From Nocardioides sp. 1609 (GTDB lineage Bacteria; Actinomycetota; Actinomycetes; Propionibacteriales; Nocardioidaceae): 64,000 nucleotides of DNA. A model generated the notes under the pieces. The model saw only the letters and a list, made by a program, of their open reading frames with translations. It made no database searches and was not told the origin of the DNA. Location: assembly GCF_004522105.1 (NCBI RefSeq), contig NZ_SPUJ01000011.1, forward strand, positions 1 to 64,000, in the 5' to 3' direction. Both the position numbers and the translations under genes were made by a program. Of this stretch, positions 27,018-35,911 are shown piece by piece. The first letter of the stretch is position 1. Every line of letters begins with the position of its first letter.

Positions 27018-28042
27018 CGGGGTGCCTCCGGCGGGGCCGGCTCGGCGAGCCCGGTCACGACCGCGGCGAACCGCTCGACCGCGTGACCGTCGCACCAGTC
27101 GGCCCACCTGCGGCCGTCCAGGGCCGCCGCGCGGTCGAGGTCGGCGGCGTCGGAGGGCCAGTCCTGGCGAACGACGGCCGGCCAGCCCTCGGCCAGGACG
27201 GACCCCGTGGTGGCCTGCTCGGCGTGCGGCCGCGGCTGCGGCACGACCACGGCCGGACGACGGGCGGCGGCCACCTCGGCGACGGCGTTCTGCCCGGCGT
27301 GCGTCACCACGACGTCGGCCGCGCGCATCGCGGCGGACGGGTCCTCGACCCAGCGTCCCGGGGTCCCGTCGAGCACGGTCCAGGTCCAGCCGTCGACCTG
27401 CTCGGCGGCGCGGGTCGCGGCGGTCGCGGTCGCCGCGTCGCCGCCGGTGCCGAGCAGCAGGAGGGCGTGCCGACCGCCGTCCGCCGGGGGCGGGTCGTCG
27501 TCGACCGGCAGCCGCGACAGGGCGCCGAGGCAGTGGATCCTCGCGGTCACCGCCTCGGGGACGCCGCGCAGCATGCCCGCGGCCCGCGTCGGCCAGAACG
27601 CGACCAGCGCGTCGGCGACCTCGAGGCCGAGCAGGTGGGCGGCGTCGTCACGGCGGCCGGGCAGCACGACCCCGACGGTCGGGACGCCGTGCAGCCGGGC
27701 CAGCAGCAGCACCTCGACCGAGACGTCGACCACGACGACGTCCGGCCGGGCGCGCTCGATCCAGGCCGAGACCACCGCGGCGCGCGACCGCAGGCCGGTG
27801 TGCCGCAGCGGCGCCCAGTGGAGCCGGCCGCCGGCGGTCGGCTCGACGGGCGCACCGTCGTCGTCGCGGGCCAGGCCGACCCACTCGCCGGGCCAGTCGG
27901 AGGGACGTTCGAGCGAGGACAGGGCGGTCACCGTCCCGCCCCCGGTCGCCGCCAGGTGCGCGGCCAACGAGCGGGCGCGCTGCAGGTGGCCGCGGCCGAC
28001 GTGGTGGACGTAGTACCCGATCGTCCGGGAGGGCTGCGTCAT
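27014..28042 (-). CDS. MurG/UGT-like (GT-B) glycosyltransferase
   Basis: This 342-residue protein starts with TIGYYVHHVGRGHLQRARSL, the HxGxGH-like N-terminal motif of MurG-like and monogalactosyldiacylglycerol synthase-like GT-B enzymes. The C-terminal nucleotide-sugar region carries MRAADVVVTHAGQNAVAEVA and RRPAVVVPQPRPHAEQ, as in family 1/28 enzymes. It overlaps both neighbours by ATGA. Acceptor and sugar cannot be assigned; a lipid or polymer intermediate is likely from the MurG resemblance. Confidence 0.75.
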   Translation of the reverse strand: MTQPSRTIGYYVHHVGRGHLQRARSLAAHLAATGGGTVTALSSLERPSDWPGEWVGLARDDDGAPVEPTAGGRLHWAPLRHTGLRSRAAVVSAWIERARPDVVVVDVSVEVLLLARLHGVPTVGVVLPGRRDDAAHLLGLEVADALVAFWPTRAAGMLRGVPEAVTARIHCLGALSRLPVDDDPPPADGGRHALLLLGTGGDAATATAATRAAEQVDGWTWTVLDGTPGRWVEDPSAAMRAADVVVTHAGQNAVAEVAAARRPAVVVPQPRPHAEQATTGSVLAEGWPAVVRQDWPSDAADLDRAAALDGRRWADWCDGHAVERFAAVVTGLAEPAPPEAPR

Positions 28043-29109
28043 GCCGCTTCGTCGTCGCGGTCGAGCAGGTCCTCGTAGCACCGCTCGTAGTCGTCGACCA
28101 TCCGGGTCAGCGAGCACGTCGCCTCGGCGTGGGCGCGGACCGCTCGGCGGTCCAGCCGACCGGCGGCGAGGACGGCGGCGGCGAGCGCGTCGACGTCGTC
28201 GGCCGGCGCCAGGACACCGCCCCCGGCGCCGACGACCTCCGGGAGGGCGCCGCGGGCGTACCCGGCGACCGGGGTGCCGCACGCCATCGCCTCGGAGGCC
28301 ACCAGGCCGTAGGGCTCGTCCCAGGCGGGGGTGACGACGGCGACCGACGCCTCCCGCAGAAGCCGCCCGAGCGCGGCGTGGGTCAGGTGCCCGGCGTACT
28401 CGATGCCGTCGCCGAGCCGCGGCTCGATCTCGGTGCGGTAGTACTGCTGGTCGTGGGCCGGTCCGACCAGCACCAGGGGGACGCCGGCGCGCCGGCAGGC
28501 GTCCATCGCGGCGTGCGGCGCCTTCTCGGGCACGACCCGGCCCGACCAGACCGCCGGTCCCCCGCCGTCGCCGGCGTACCAGCGGGCGAGGTCGATGCCG
28601 TTGTGGACGACGGTCGCCGGCACGGCGTGCGCCCACGCGGCGGCGGTGAACGCGCTGACGGCGGCGAACGTCGAGCCGAGCGGGTCGAGCGAGATGGCCG
28701 ACTCCACCAGGGGCAGCGGGGGCGTGTGCAGCGTCGTGAGCATCGGCACGTCGACGGCCGAGGCCATCGCCACCGGGAGGTGGTGGAGGCTGTTGTTGTG
28801 CACGACGTCGTACTCCTCGGAGCCGGTGCGGGCCAGGTCGAGCATCAGACCGAGGTAGGCGTGGTGCTCGGCGAGCCAGCAGGCGCTCGGGGCGTTGCGG
28901 TCGGCGAGGGCGGCGGTGCTGGCCTCGAACGCAGCCGGCACCAGCAGCCGGACCGGCAGGTCGACGTCGGAGCCCGGGCCGGCGAACAACGTCACGTCGT
29001 GGCCGCGGGCGGCCAGCTCGCCGGCCAGGACGTGCGTCATGGCCTCGAGCCCGCCGGCGAAGGGCTCGCGGATCGGGAACCGGTTGGAGGCGATGAGGCA
29101 GATCCGCAC
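28039..29109 (-). CDS. Family 4 glycosyltransferase
   Basis: This 356-residue GT-B enzyme opens with MRICLIASNRFPIREPFAGG (glycine-rich acceptor loop). It has VVHNGIDLARW, the donor-site segments GRVVPEKAPH and VVTPAWDEPYGLVASEAMACGTPV, where the E(x7)E pair of GT4 retaining enzymes is visible. GTG at 29109 was chosen over the overlapping GTG at 29115 because GGGGAGG is correctly spaced only for the former. It is the second gene in the operon and probably transfers a hexose to a growing glycan. Confidence 0.85.
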   Translation of the reverse strand: MRICLIASNRFPIREPFAGGLEAMTHVLAGELAARGHDVTLFAGPGSDVDLPVRLLVPAAFEASTAALADRNAPSACWLAEHHAYLGLMLDLARTGSEEYDVVHNNSLHHLPVAMASAVDVPMLTTLHTPPLPLVESAISLDPLGSTFAAVSAFTAAAWAHAVPATVVHNGIDLARWYAGDGGGPAVWSGRVVPEKAPHAAMDACRRAGVPLVLVGPAHDQQYYRTEIEPRLGDGIEYAGHLTHAALGRLLREASVAVVTPAWDEPYGLVASEAMACGTPVAGYARGALPEVVGAGGGVLAPADDVDALAAAVLAAGRLDRRAVRAHAEATCSLTRMVDDYERCYEDLLDRDDEAA

Positions 29110-29111
29110 GG

Positions 29112-30287
29112 TCACCTCCCCGCGACGGCGTCGGCGTACAGCGCGGCGTGGGCGGCGGCGAGCGAGCGTCGCTGGGCGCGACGCTCGTCCACCGTGGCGG
29201 AGAGGTTTGGCCGGAGCTCGTGGGCGCCCCGGACGGCGGCCGACAACGACGTCGCGTCGAAGTGGTCCTCGTCGTGGGCGTAGGTGAGCACGGGGCCCTG
29301 GTCGGCGAAGTAGCCGCACGACGGCGCGACCACCGTCGTGCCGAGGTCGCGGCAGGCCTCGAGCCAGCCCGAGTGGGTGCCGAAGCGGTAAGGCAGCACG
29401 GAGACGTCGAGGCCGGCGAGGTAGCGCCAGAGCTCGTCGTCGGAGAGGTAGTCGTGCACGTGCAGCTCGATCCGCCCCACCTCCTCGAGCCGGCGCAGCG
29501 TCGACGCCAGCTCCGGGTCGTGCCGGGCGCCGGTGGCCTCGAGGACGTCGCGGTGCGCGTTGACCTGCAGGACGGCGTCCGGCAGGTCGGCGAGCGTGTC
29601 GGCGAGCGTGGCGATCACCGGCAGCGGGGCCATGCTCGCCCGCAGGCTCTTGACGTGGACGCCGACCCGGAACGGACGCCGCGCCGCGGCCCGGCGTCCG
29701 ACCTCCCGCATCGAGCGGGCCGCGCGCATGGTCTCGAACGGGACGACGTGCGGGTGCGGCAGCACCACGGCCTCCCGCCCCCACCGTCGACGGATCTCGG
29801 CGGCGGCACCCTCGGTCAGGGTGACGACGCGGTCGGCCGCCGGCACCAGCACGTCGAGCTGCGCGTCGTGGAGCCCGCGCGACTCGTGGTGCGGGTTGCG
29901 CAGGTCGTGCGCGGTGTAGACCAGGGGCGTGCCGCGGCGGCGCAGGACGTCGACGAACGCCTGCAGGTCGGCGGGCTCCCGCGCGTCGAACCCGAAGTGC
30001 ACGTGGAACAGGTCGACGTCGTCCGCCGCGGTCGCCCAGGCGGGGTCGAGCATCACCGGCGGCCACCACCGCTGCGTCGGCGCCGCCGCGCGGCCGTCCG
30101 GGCCGCCGTCGGGGTCCGGGTCGGGCAGCCGCACCGGTCCGCCGCCGCCCTCGGGGGCGAGGTGACGGACGTAGACGTGACCCGACGGCACCGACGCGAT
30201 CACGGGCGCGGGCCGCGGGGCGGCCTCCGCGGAGGGAGTCGGGTCGCCGGCGGCGGGGCCGGCGTCCTCGGAGGTTCGAGTGGTCAC
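29112..30287 (-). CDS. GT-B glycosyltransferase, first gene of the glycan operon
   Basis: This protein of about 391 residues has an N-terminal Pro/Ala-rich tail of about 60 residues, then DLFHVHFGFD, PLVYTAHDLRNPHH, VTLTEGAAAEIRRRWG and a C-terminal half with LHVHDYLSDDELWRYLAGLD and VSVLPYRFGTHSGWLEACRD. This order matches GT4-like enzymes that work after an initiating step. GTG at 30287 is the likely start: there is no Shine-Dalgarno sequence, and GGGTAC (30301-30296) ends eight bases upstream. A shorter start inside the tail is possible. Confidence 0.75.
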   Translation of the reverse strand: MTTRTSEDAGPAAGDPTPSAEAAPRPAPVIASVPSGHVYVRHLAPEGGGGPVRLPDPDPDGGPDGRAAAPTQRWWPPVMLDPAWATAADDVDLFHVHFGFDAREPADLQAFVDVLRRRGTPLVYTAHDLRNPHHESRGLHDAQLDVLVPAADRVVTLTEGAAAEIRRRWGREAVVLPHPHVVPFETMRAARSMREVGRRAAARRPFRVGVHVKSLRASMAPLPVIATLADTLADLPDAVLQVNAHRDVLEATGARHDPELASTLRRLEEVGRIELHVHDYLSDDELWRYLAGLDVSVLPYRFGTHSGWLEACRDLGTTVVAPSCGYFADQGPVLTYAHDEDHFDATSLSAAVRGAHELRPNLSATVDERRAQRRSLAAAHAALYADAVAGR

Positions 30288-30591
30288 GTGCGGAGGTACC
30301 CCTGCAGGCCGCACCCCACGCGCGACCGCGCCGCAGACACCTGTGCGGGTGACTGCGTGATCGTCACCGGACGGGTGTAGCCGAGAGCCCGGCCGGGCCG
30401 GTCGCCGGAGAGGACGCCCCGTGCCGGACATCCACACCCGGACCCGGGTCCCCCGCACGGGTGATCGTGGATCAGACACCCTTCGAGGTGGGAGCAGCCG
30501 GAGTGCCGTCTCACTACGTTGACGGACAACCCCTGATGCCGCTGAAGCCGCCGCAAAGCTCTTCACCCACCCTCTTGAAGGCGGAGCCGCC
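30288..30591. other. 304-base divergent intergenic region between the glycan operon and the sigma factor gene
   Basis: No gene is supported. Towards the glycan operon, GGGGTACC at 30295-30302 (minus strand) resembles the GGGTAC -10 of SigB/SigF-type promoters, without a clear -35. Towards the sigma gene, TACGTT at 30515-30520 could be a -10, giving a leader of about 65 bases. GGCGGAG before the ATG at 30592 is the ribosome binding site. Confidence 0.45.
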
Positions 30592-31407
30592 ATGTCTGTG
30601 AACGCGCCTGTCGACGCGCCGGTCCACGTCCTCGTCACGCCCGACCACGGACTCTCCCGAGCCGGCCGGTCCGAGCTGACCGACGACCTGCTCACCCGCG
30701 CCCACGCCACCGGTGACCCGGCCGAGCGCGAGCGGCTCCTCGACGACGTCGTGGTCGCGAACCTGCGGGTCGCGCACGCCGTCGCCGCCCGCTACCGGGG
30801 CCGCGGCGTCCCGATCGAGGACCTCGAGCAGGCGGCGAGCGAGGGCCTCGTGAAGGCCGTCCACCGCTTCGACCCCACCCAGCGTCACGACCTCCTCAGC
30901 TACGCCGTCCCGACCATCCGGGGCGAGGTGCTGCACTACTTCCGCAACCACTCCTGGACCCTGCGGCCCCCGCGTCGCGTCCAGGAGCTGCAGTGGCGCA
31001 TCAGCCGCACCGACGACGACCTCGGCGCCAGGCTTGGGCGCGAGCCCACCGTCGCCGAGGTCTGCGACGCCCTCGAGATCACCCTGGCCGAGCACGACGA
31101 GGCGGTCGCCGCCTTCGGCTGCTTCCAGCCCACCTCGCTCGACCAGCAGATCGGCGGGACCGACCAGCTGACCCTCGGCGAGAGCCTGGCCGACGACACC
31201 GACCACCGCGACGCCGCCGAGGCCCGCACCCTGCTCGGGCCCGTCGTCAGCCGCCTCTCCGAGCGGGACCGGCGGGTCCTGTACCTGCGGTTCTTCGAGG
31301 ACCAGACCCAGCAGGAGATCGGCGAGGAGCTCGGCGTCCCGCAGATGCAGGTCTCGCGCTGGCTCGGCCGCATCTGCCGCGACCTGCGCACCCAGCTCGC
31401 CGGCTGA
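30592..31407 (+). CDS. SigB/SigF/SigG-family RNA polymerase sigma factor
   Basis: This 271-residue group 3 sigma factor has region 2 (YRGRGVPIEDLEQAASEGLV, then FDPTQRHDLLSYAVPTIRGE and RNHSWTLRPPRRVQEL). Region 3 (REPTVAEVCDALEIT) and region 4 (LSERDRRVLYLRFFEDQTQQ, then VSRWLGRI) follow. This is the SigB/F/G stress-response type. No anti-sigma gene is adjacent, which is unusual, because such factors are usually held by an RsbW-like kinase. It is divergent from the glycan operon and followed by a perfect 17-base hairpin. Confidence 0.9.
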   Translation: MSVNAPVDAPVHVLVTPDHGLSRAGRSELTDDLLTRAHATGDPAERERLLDDVVVANLRVAHAVAARYRGRGVPIEDLEQAASEGLVKAVHRFDPTQRHDLLSYAVPTIRGEVLHYFRNHSWTLRPPRRVQELQWRISRTDDDLGARLGREPTVAEVCDALEITLAEHDEAVAAFGCFQPTSLDQQIGGTDQLTLGESLADDTDHRDAAEARTLLGPVVSRLSERDRRVLYLRFFEDQTQQEIGEELGVPQMQVSRWLGRICRDLRTQLAG

Positions 31408-31433
31408 GGACGCTCCCGCGGCGGGACCGCACC

Positions 31434-31470
31434 GGCGGGTCCGCGCGGCCGTCGGCCGCGCGGACCCGCC
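31434..31470. terminator. Perfect 17-base-pair hairpin between convergent genes
   Basis: GGCGGGTCCGCGCGGCC (31434-31450) pairs without mismatch with 31454-31470 around a three-base loop. It lies 26 bases after the sigma factor stop and ten bases past the stop of the convergent alcohol dehydrogenase, so it can terminate both. Confidence 0.85.
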
Positions 31471-31479
31471 TGGCTCGAC

Positions 31480-32667
31480 TCAGGGGCGGAAGACGGTCTT
31501 GACCATGCCGTCGCCCTTGTCGCGGAACGTCTTGTACGCCGCAGGGGCGTCCTCGAGCGGGAGGTGGTGGGTGGCGAAGGTCTCGACACCGAGCACGTCC
31601 TCGTCGCGGTTCAGCAGGTCGAGGATGTCGTCGCTCCAGCGGTGGACGTTGGCCTGCCCCATCCGCAGCTGCAGCTGCTTGTCGAAGAGCTGCAGCATCG
31701 GCATCGGCGAGGCCGCGCCGCCGTACACGCCGGAGATCGAGACGGTGCCGCCGCGGCGCACCGACTCGAACGCCGTGTAGAGCGCGTCGAGCCGGTCGGA
31801 CCCGGTCTTCTGCATGAGCGCGCCGGCCACCTTCTTGGGCAGCAGGCCGAGCGCCTTCTGCGCGGCCTCGGCGACCGGCGACCCGTGGGCCTCCATGCCG
31901 ACGGCGTCGATGACGGCGTCCGCGCCGCGGCCGTCGGTGAGGTCGCGCACCCGCTCGGGCACGTCGTCGGAGTCGACCTCGCGCAGGTCGACGGTCTCGC
32001 CGCCGCGCTCGGTGATCCGGGCCAGCCGCTCCGGGACCGAGTCGACGACGATGACGCGCAGGCCGCGGTGCTTGGCGATGCGGGAGGCCATGTCGCCGAT
32101 CGGGCCGGCGCCGACGACGAGGAGCGTGCCGCCCTCGGGGGTGTCGGCGTACTCGACGGCCTGCCAGGCCGTCGGCAGCACGTCGGAGAGGTAGAGGAAC
32201 CGGTCGTCGGGCGGGCCGTCGGCGACCTTGATCGGCAGCGTGTTGCCGAACGGCACGCGCAGCGCCTCGGCCTGGCCGCCGGGCACCTGTCCGTAGAGCT
32301 TGCTGTAGCCGAAGAGGCTCGCGCCGGTGCCCTGGTCGCGGTTCTGGGTGGTCTCGCACTGGCTGTGCAGCCCGCGGGTGCACATCCAGCAGGTGCCGCA
32401 CGAGACGTTGAAGGGGACGACGACGCGGTCGCCGACCTTCAGCGCGGTCACGTCGGCGCCGACCTCCTCGACGACGCCCATTGGCTCGTGGCCGACGACG
32501 TCGCCGGCCGTCATGAACGGCGTCAGCGGGTCGTAGAGGTGCAGGTCGGAGCCGCAGAGGCCGGTCGAGGTGATCTTGACGACCACGTCGGTCGGCTCCT
32601 CGATGCGGGCGTCCGGCACGTCGACGACCTGCATGTCCTGCCGGCCCTGCCAGGTGACGGCCCTCAT
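31480..32667 (-). CDS. Zinc-dependent alcohol dehydrogenase (formaldehyde-dehydrogenase-like MDR)
   Basis: This 395-residue medium-chain dehydrogenase has the catalytic zinc ligands in STGLCGSDLHLY and VGHEPMGVV, and a structural zinc site SCGTCWMCTRGLHSQC with four cysteines spaced 2-2-7. The coenzyme fold is LLVVGAGPIGDMASRIA (about residues 185-201). The long insert near the middle is typical of the formaldehyde-dehydrogenase-like branch, although no glutathione dependence can be read. GTACCC at 32729-32734 (GGGTAC on this strand) lies 62 bases upstream of the start. Substrate unknown. Confidence 0.88.
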   Translation of the reverse strand: MRAVTWQGRQDMQVVDVPDARIEEPTDVVVKITSTGLCGSDLHLYDPLTPFMTAGDVVGHEPMGVVEEVGADVTALKVGDRVVVPFNVSCGTCWMCTRGLHSQCETTQNRDQGTGASLFGYSKLYGQVPGGQAEALRVPFGNTLPIKVADGPPDDRFLYLSDVLPTAWQAVEYADTPEGGTLLVVGAGPIGDMASRIAKHRGLRVIVVDSVPERLARITERGGETVDLREVDSDDVPERVRDLTDGRGADAVIDAVGMEAHGSPVAEAAQKALGLLPKKVAGALMQKTGSDRLDALYTAFESVRRGGTVSISGVYGGAASPMPMLQLFDKQLQLRMGQANVHRWSDDILDLLNRDEDVLGVETFATHHLPLEDAPAAYKTFRDKGDGMVKTVFRP

Positions 32668-32791
32668 GCCGCGCACCCCGCGGAGGTGGTGGTGACTGGA
32701 CGGTGGGTTCGGTGGGTCATGGCGTCCGGTACCCCCCGGCGCGCTGCCTACGCACCTGCATGGGTGGGGCCGCGACGGGGCACCGAGGGTC

Positions 32792-33223
32792 ATGGCGACG
32801 AACACCCGCATCGTGAAGGCCCCGCCCGAGAAGGTCTGGGCCGTGCTCGACGACGGCTGGCTCTACCCGCTCTGGGTGGTCGGGGCGTCCCGGATGCGGG
32901 ACGTCGACGACGACTGGCCCGCTGTGGGCTCCCAGCTGCACCACAGCGTCGGCTCGTGGCCGCTGCTCATCGACGACACGTCGGAGTCGCTCGAGGTCGT
33001 GCCCGACACGCTGCTGCGGGTGCGGGCGCGGGGGTGGCCCGGCGGCGAGGCCGAGGTGCTCATCACGCTGGAGCCGCACCCGGAGGGCACCCTGGTTGTC
33101 GTCGAGGAGGACGCCGTGCGCGGTCCCGGCCTGCTGGTGCCGCGCCCGGTGCGCTCCCCGCTGATCGGCTGGCGCAACGTCGAGACGCTGCGCCGCCTGG
33201 CCCTGCTCGCCGAGCGCCGCTAG
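32792..33223 (+). CDS. SRPBCC (START-like) family protein
   Basis: This 143-residue protein opens with MATNTRIVKAPPEKVWAVLD and has the hydrophobic-pocket pattern of the SRPBCC superfamily: DDTSESLEVV, RVRARGWPGGEAEVLITLEP and a long C-terminal helix NVETLRRLALLAERR. Such proteins bind small hydrophobic ligands, including carotenoid or aromatic intermediates. Its TAG is directly followed by the GTG of the FAD-dependent oxidoreductase, so the two are coupled. Together they may act on one lipophilic substrate; this is inference. Confidence 0.8.
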   Translation: MATNTRIVKAPPEKVWAVLDDGWLYPLWVVGASRMRDVDDDWPAVGSQLHHSVGSWPLLIDDTSESLEVVPDTLLRVRARGWPGGEAEVLITLEPHPEGTLVVVEEDAVRGPGLLVPRPVRSPLIGWRNVETLRRLALLAERR

Positions 33224-34810
33224 GTGGGGCACGACGCCGTCGTCGTCGGAGCCGGGCCCAACGGACTCGTCGCGGCGAACCTGCTCGTCGACGCCGGCTG
33301 GTCGGTGCTCGTGCTCGAGGCGCAGCCGACGCCGGGCGGCGCGGTGAGCAGCGACCGCGAGCTGCACCCGGACTTCGTCCAGGACACCTTCAGCGCCTTC
33401 TACCCGCTGGCCGCGGTGTCGCGGACCATCCGGGGGCTCGGTCTCGAGGAGCACGGGCTCGAGTGGGTGCACGCCCCCGCTGTCCTCGGGCACCCGACCG
33501 ACGACGGCTGGGCGGTGCTGCACCGTCGGCGCGAGGACACCGCGGCGGCCCTGGCCGCCCGGCACCCCGACGACGGCGAGCGGTGGCTGGAGCTCTGCCG
33601 CACCTGGGACGCCGTCGGGGGTCCGCTCGTCGACGGGCTGATCTCGCCCTTCCCGCCGGTGCGGGCCGGCGCCTCGCTGCTGGCCCGCGTGCCGCGCGCC
33701 GGTGGCCTCGACCTGCTGCGCACCTTCGCGACGCCGGTGGCCGACCTCGCCCGCCGCTTCACCGGGCCGGACGCCGGCCTCCTGCTCGCCGGCAACGCCG
33801 GCCACGCCGACCTGCCGCTGCACTCCCCCGGCTCGGGGCTCTTCGGCCTGCTCATGACGATGCTCGGCCAAACGGTCGGCTTCCCGGTGCCGCGCGGTGG
33901 CGCCGGCGAGCTGACCGCGGCGCTGGTGCGCAGGTTCGAGGCGGCCGGCGGCGAGCTGCGCTGCGGCACCCGGGTGGACGGCGTCCGCGTGCGTGACCGG
34001 CGCGCGGTCGCCGTCGAGACCGCGGACGGCGAGCGGCACGAGGCGCGCCGCGCCGTGGTCGCCGACGTCTCGGCGGTCGCCCTCTTCAACCGGCTGCTCG
34101 ACCCCGCGGACGTGCCGGCCGGGGTCGCGCGGGGCATGCGCTCCTTCGACCTCGACCCCGGCACGGTCAAGGTCGACTGGGCGCTCGACGGCCCGGTGCC
34201 GTGGACCACGCCGCCGCCGGTCGCGCCGGGCACGGTGCACGTCGCCGAGTCGGTCGACGAGATGGCCGAGGCACTCGCGCAGGTCGCGTCGCGCCGGATC
34301 CCCGCGGCGCCGTTCCTGCTGTGCGGGCAGATGACGACGTCCGACCCGACCCGCTCCCCTGCCGGCACCGAGTCGCTGTGGGCCTACACCCACGTCCCGC
34401 AGCCGCACCCCGGCGTCCGGGACGCCGCCGGCGACGGTCCGGACGCCGTCCGCGGCACCTGGGACCGCGACGACTGCGAGCGGTTCGCCGACCGCATCCA
34501 GGCCCGCCTCGAGCGGCACGCACCCGACCTGGCGTCGCGGATCGTCGCGCGCCGGGTGCTGGGGCCGCGCGAGCTCGAGGCCCGCGACGCCAACCTCGTC
34601 GGCGGCGGCATCAACGGCGGCACCTCCCAGATCCACCAAGAGCTCTTCTTCCGCCCGGTGCCCGCGATGCGCGGGCGCCCCGAGACGGGAGTCCGCGGGC
34701 TCTACCTAGGCTCGGCCTCCGCCCATCCCGGCGGCGGCGTCCACGGCGCCCCCGGCGCGAACGCCGCCCGGGCCGCGATCTGGCACCACCGGCTGCGGCT
34801 GCGGCGCTAG
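33224..34810 (+). CDS. CrtI/PYROXD2-like FAD-dependent oxidoreductase
   Basis: This 528-residue flavoprotein has the dinucleotide motif AVVVGAGPNGLVAANLL (about residues 5-21), followed by VLEAQPTPGGAVSS. The C-terminal segment LYLGSASAHPGGGVHGAPGA is the FAD-contact region of the phytoene desaturase/PYROXD2 family. It differs from the carotenoid crtI at 62740, which lacks PGG and has EVGGKLGT instead, so it is not an obvious duplicate. It is coupled to the SRPBCC gene without a gap and shares a CTAG with the convergent GlxA-family gene at its stop. Confidence 0.85.
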   Translation: MGHDAVVVGAGPNGLVAANLLVDAGWSVLVLEAQPTPGGAVSSDRELHPDFVQDTFSAFYPLAAVSRTIRGLGLEEHGLEWVHAPAVLGHPTDDGWAVLHRRREDTAAALAARHPDDGERWLELCRTWDAVGGPLVDGLISPFPPVRAGASLLARVPRAGGLDLLRTFATPVADLARRFTGPDAGLLLAGNAGHADLPLHSPGSGLFGLLMTMLGQTVGFPVPRGGAGELTAALVRRFEAAGGELRCGTRVDGVRVRDRRAVAVETADGERHEARRAVVADVSAVALFNRLLDPADVPAGVARGMRSFDLDPGTVKVDWALDGPVPWTTPPPVAPGTVHVAESVDEMAEALAQVASRRIPAAPFLLCGQMTTSDPTRSPAGTESLWAYTHVPQPHPGVRDAAGDGPDAVRGTWDRDDCERFADRIQARLERHAPDLASRIVARRVLGPRELEARDANLVGGGINGGTSQIHQELFFRPVPAMRGRPETGVRGLYLGSASAHPGGGVHGAPGANAARAAIWHHRLRLRR

Positions 34811-35778
34811 CCGGGCCGGCGCCCGGGAACCGCCGGCTCGGCGAACTGGCGCCGGTAGCTCGACGGCGGCACCGCGAACTGCGCGACGAAGGCCTGGCGG
34901 AAGGTGACGGCGCTGGTGAAGCCGCACGCGCCGGCGACGCGGCCGATGCTCCAGTCGGTCGTCTCGAGGAGCGCGCGGGCCTCGTCGAGGCGGCGGGAGA
35001 GCACCCAGCGGGCCGGCGTGGTGCCGGTGACGCGGCGGAAGTGCCGGACGAAGCCGCGGCGGCTCATGTGGGCGTGCTCGGCGAGCCGCTCGACCGGCAG
35101 CGGCTCGTCGAGGCGGGTGAGGGCCCAGGCCATCACCCGGCCCACCGGGTCGTCCTCGGCGGGGCCGGCGACCGGACGCTCGATGTACTGCGCCTGCCCG
35201 CCCTCGCGGTGCGGCGCGACCACCAGGGCGCGCGCCACCTTCGCCGCGGCGGCGGCCCCGAGGCGGGTGCGTACGAGGTGCAGGCAGGCGTCGATCGAGG
35301 CGGCGGTGCCGGCCGAGGTGAGGACGTCGCCGTGGTCGACGTACAGGGCGGTGGCGTCGACGACCGTGGTGGGGTGCTGCGCGGCGAGCTGGTCGGTCGC
35401 CAGCCAGTGGGTGGCCGCGCGGCGTCCGTCGAGCAGCCCGGCCGCGGCCAGCGGGAACGCGCCGAGGCAGAGCCCGACCACGACCGCGCCGCGCGCGTGG
35501 GCGGCGACGAGCAGGTCGCACAGCCGCGGGTCGACCGGGGCGGGCGGCGGGTGCCACGACGGGACGACGACGACGTCGGCGTCCGCGACCGCCTCGGGTC
35601 CGGCGACCGGGCCGAGCCGGTAGCCCTCGGCGGTGCGCACGGAGTCGCCGTCGAGCGCCCACAGCGTGGTGACCCAGTCGGCGGCGGCGTCCTGCCGCCC
35701 GACCTCGCCGAAGACCAGCTCGGGCGCGGCCAGGTGGAACGTCGTCACGCCGTCGAAGGCGAGGACCGCGATGCGCAT
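34807..35778 (-). CDS. GlxA-family AraC-type transcriptional regulator
   Basis: This 323-residue regulator fuses an N-terminal DJ-1/PfpI-like domain (about residues 1-170, with VVVGLCLGAFPLAAAGLL at the usual Cys elbow) to a C-terminal AraC double helix-turn-helix (about 220-310, including RVTGTTPARWVLSRRLDEAR and CGFTSAVTFRQAF). GlxA-type regulators sense small molecules of unknown nature. It converges on the FAD oxidoreductase; both stop codons share the palindrome CTAG at 34807-34810. It is divergent from the cysteine hydrolase, its likely target. Confidence 0.88.
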   Translation of the reverse strand: MRIAVLAFDGVTTFHLAAPELVFGEVGRQDAAADWVTTLWALDGDSVRTAEGYRLGPVAGPEAVADADVVVVPSWHPPPAPVDPRLCDLLVAAHARGAVVVGLCLGAFPLAAAGLLDGRRAATHWLATDQLAAQHPTTVVDATALYVDHGDVLTSAGTAASIDACLHLVRTRLGAAAAAKVARALVVAPHREGGQAQYIERPVAGPAEDDPVGRVMAWALTRLDEPLPVERLAEHAHMSRRGFVRHFRRVTGTTPARWVLSRRLDEARALLETTDWSIGRVAGACGFTSAVTFRQAFVAQFAVPPSSYRRQFAEPAVPGRRPG

Positions 35779-35911
35779 GCGTGTGACTCCTCGGGGCCGT
35801 TGGCTCAGATCCATCGAAAGTATGCATCCGGGCCACTCACGGACGTCGGCGGGCCCGCGCCAGGCTGAGGACACCGACGGTGCCGCCGTCCCCCCGACCG
35901 AGGAGAACCTC

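Noticed and set aside
33224..34810. Assignment of this gene as a second carotenoid desaturase
   Set aside because: It is 23 kb from the carotenoid cluster, coupled to an SRPBCC gene, and closer to the PYROXD2-like subgroup than to CrtI; its substrate cannot be inferred.
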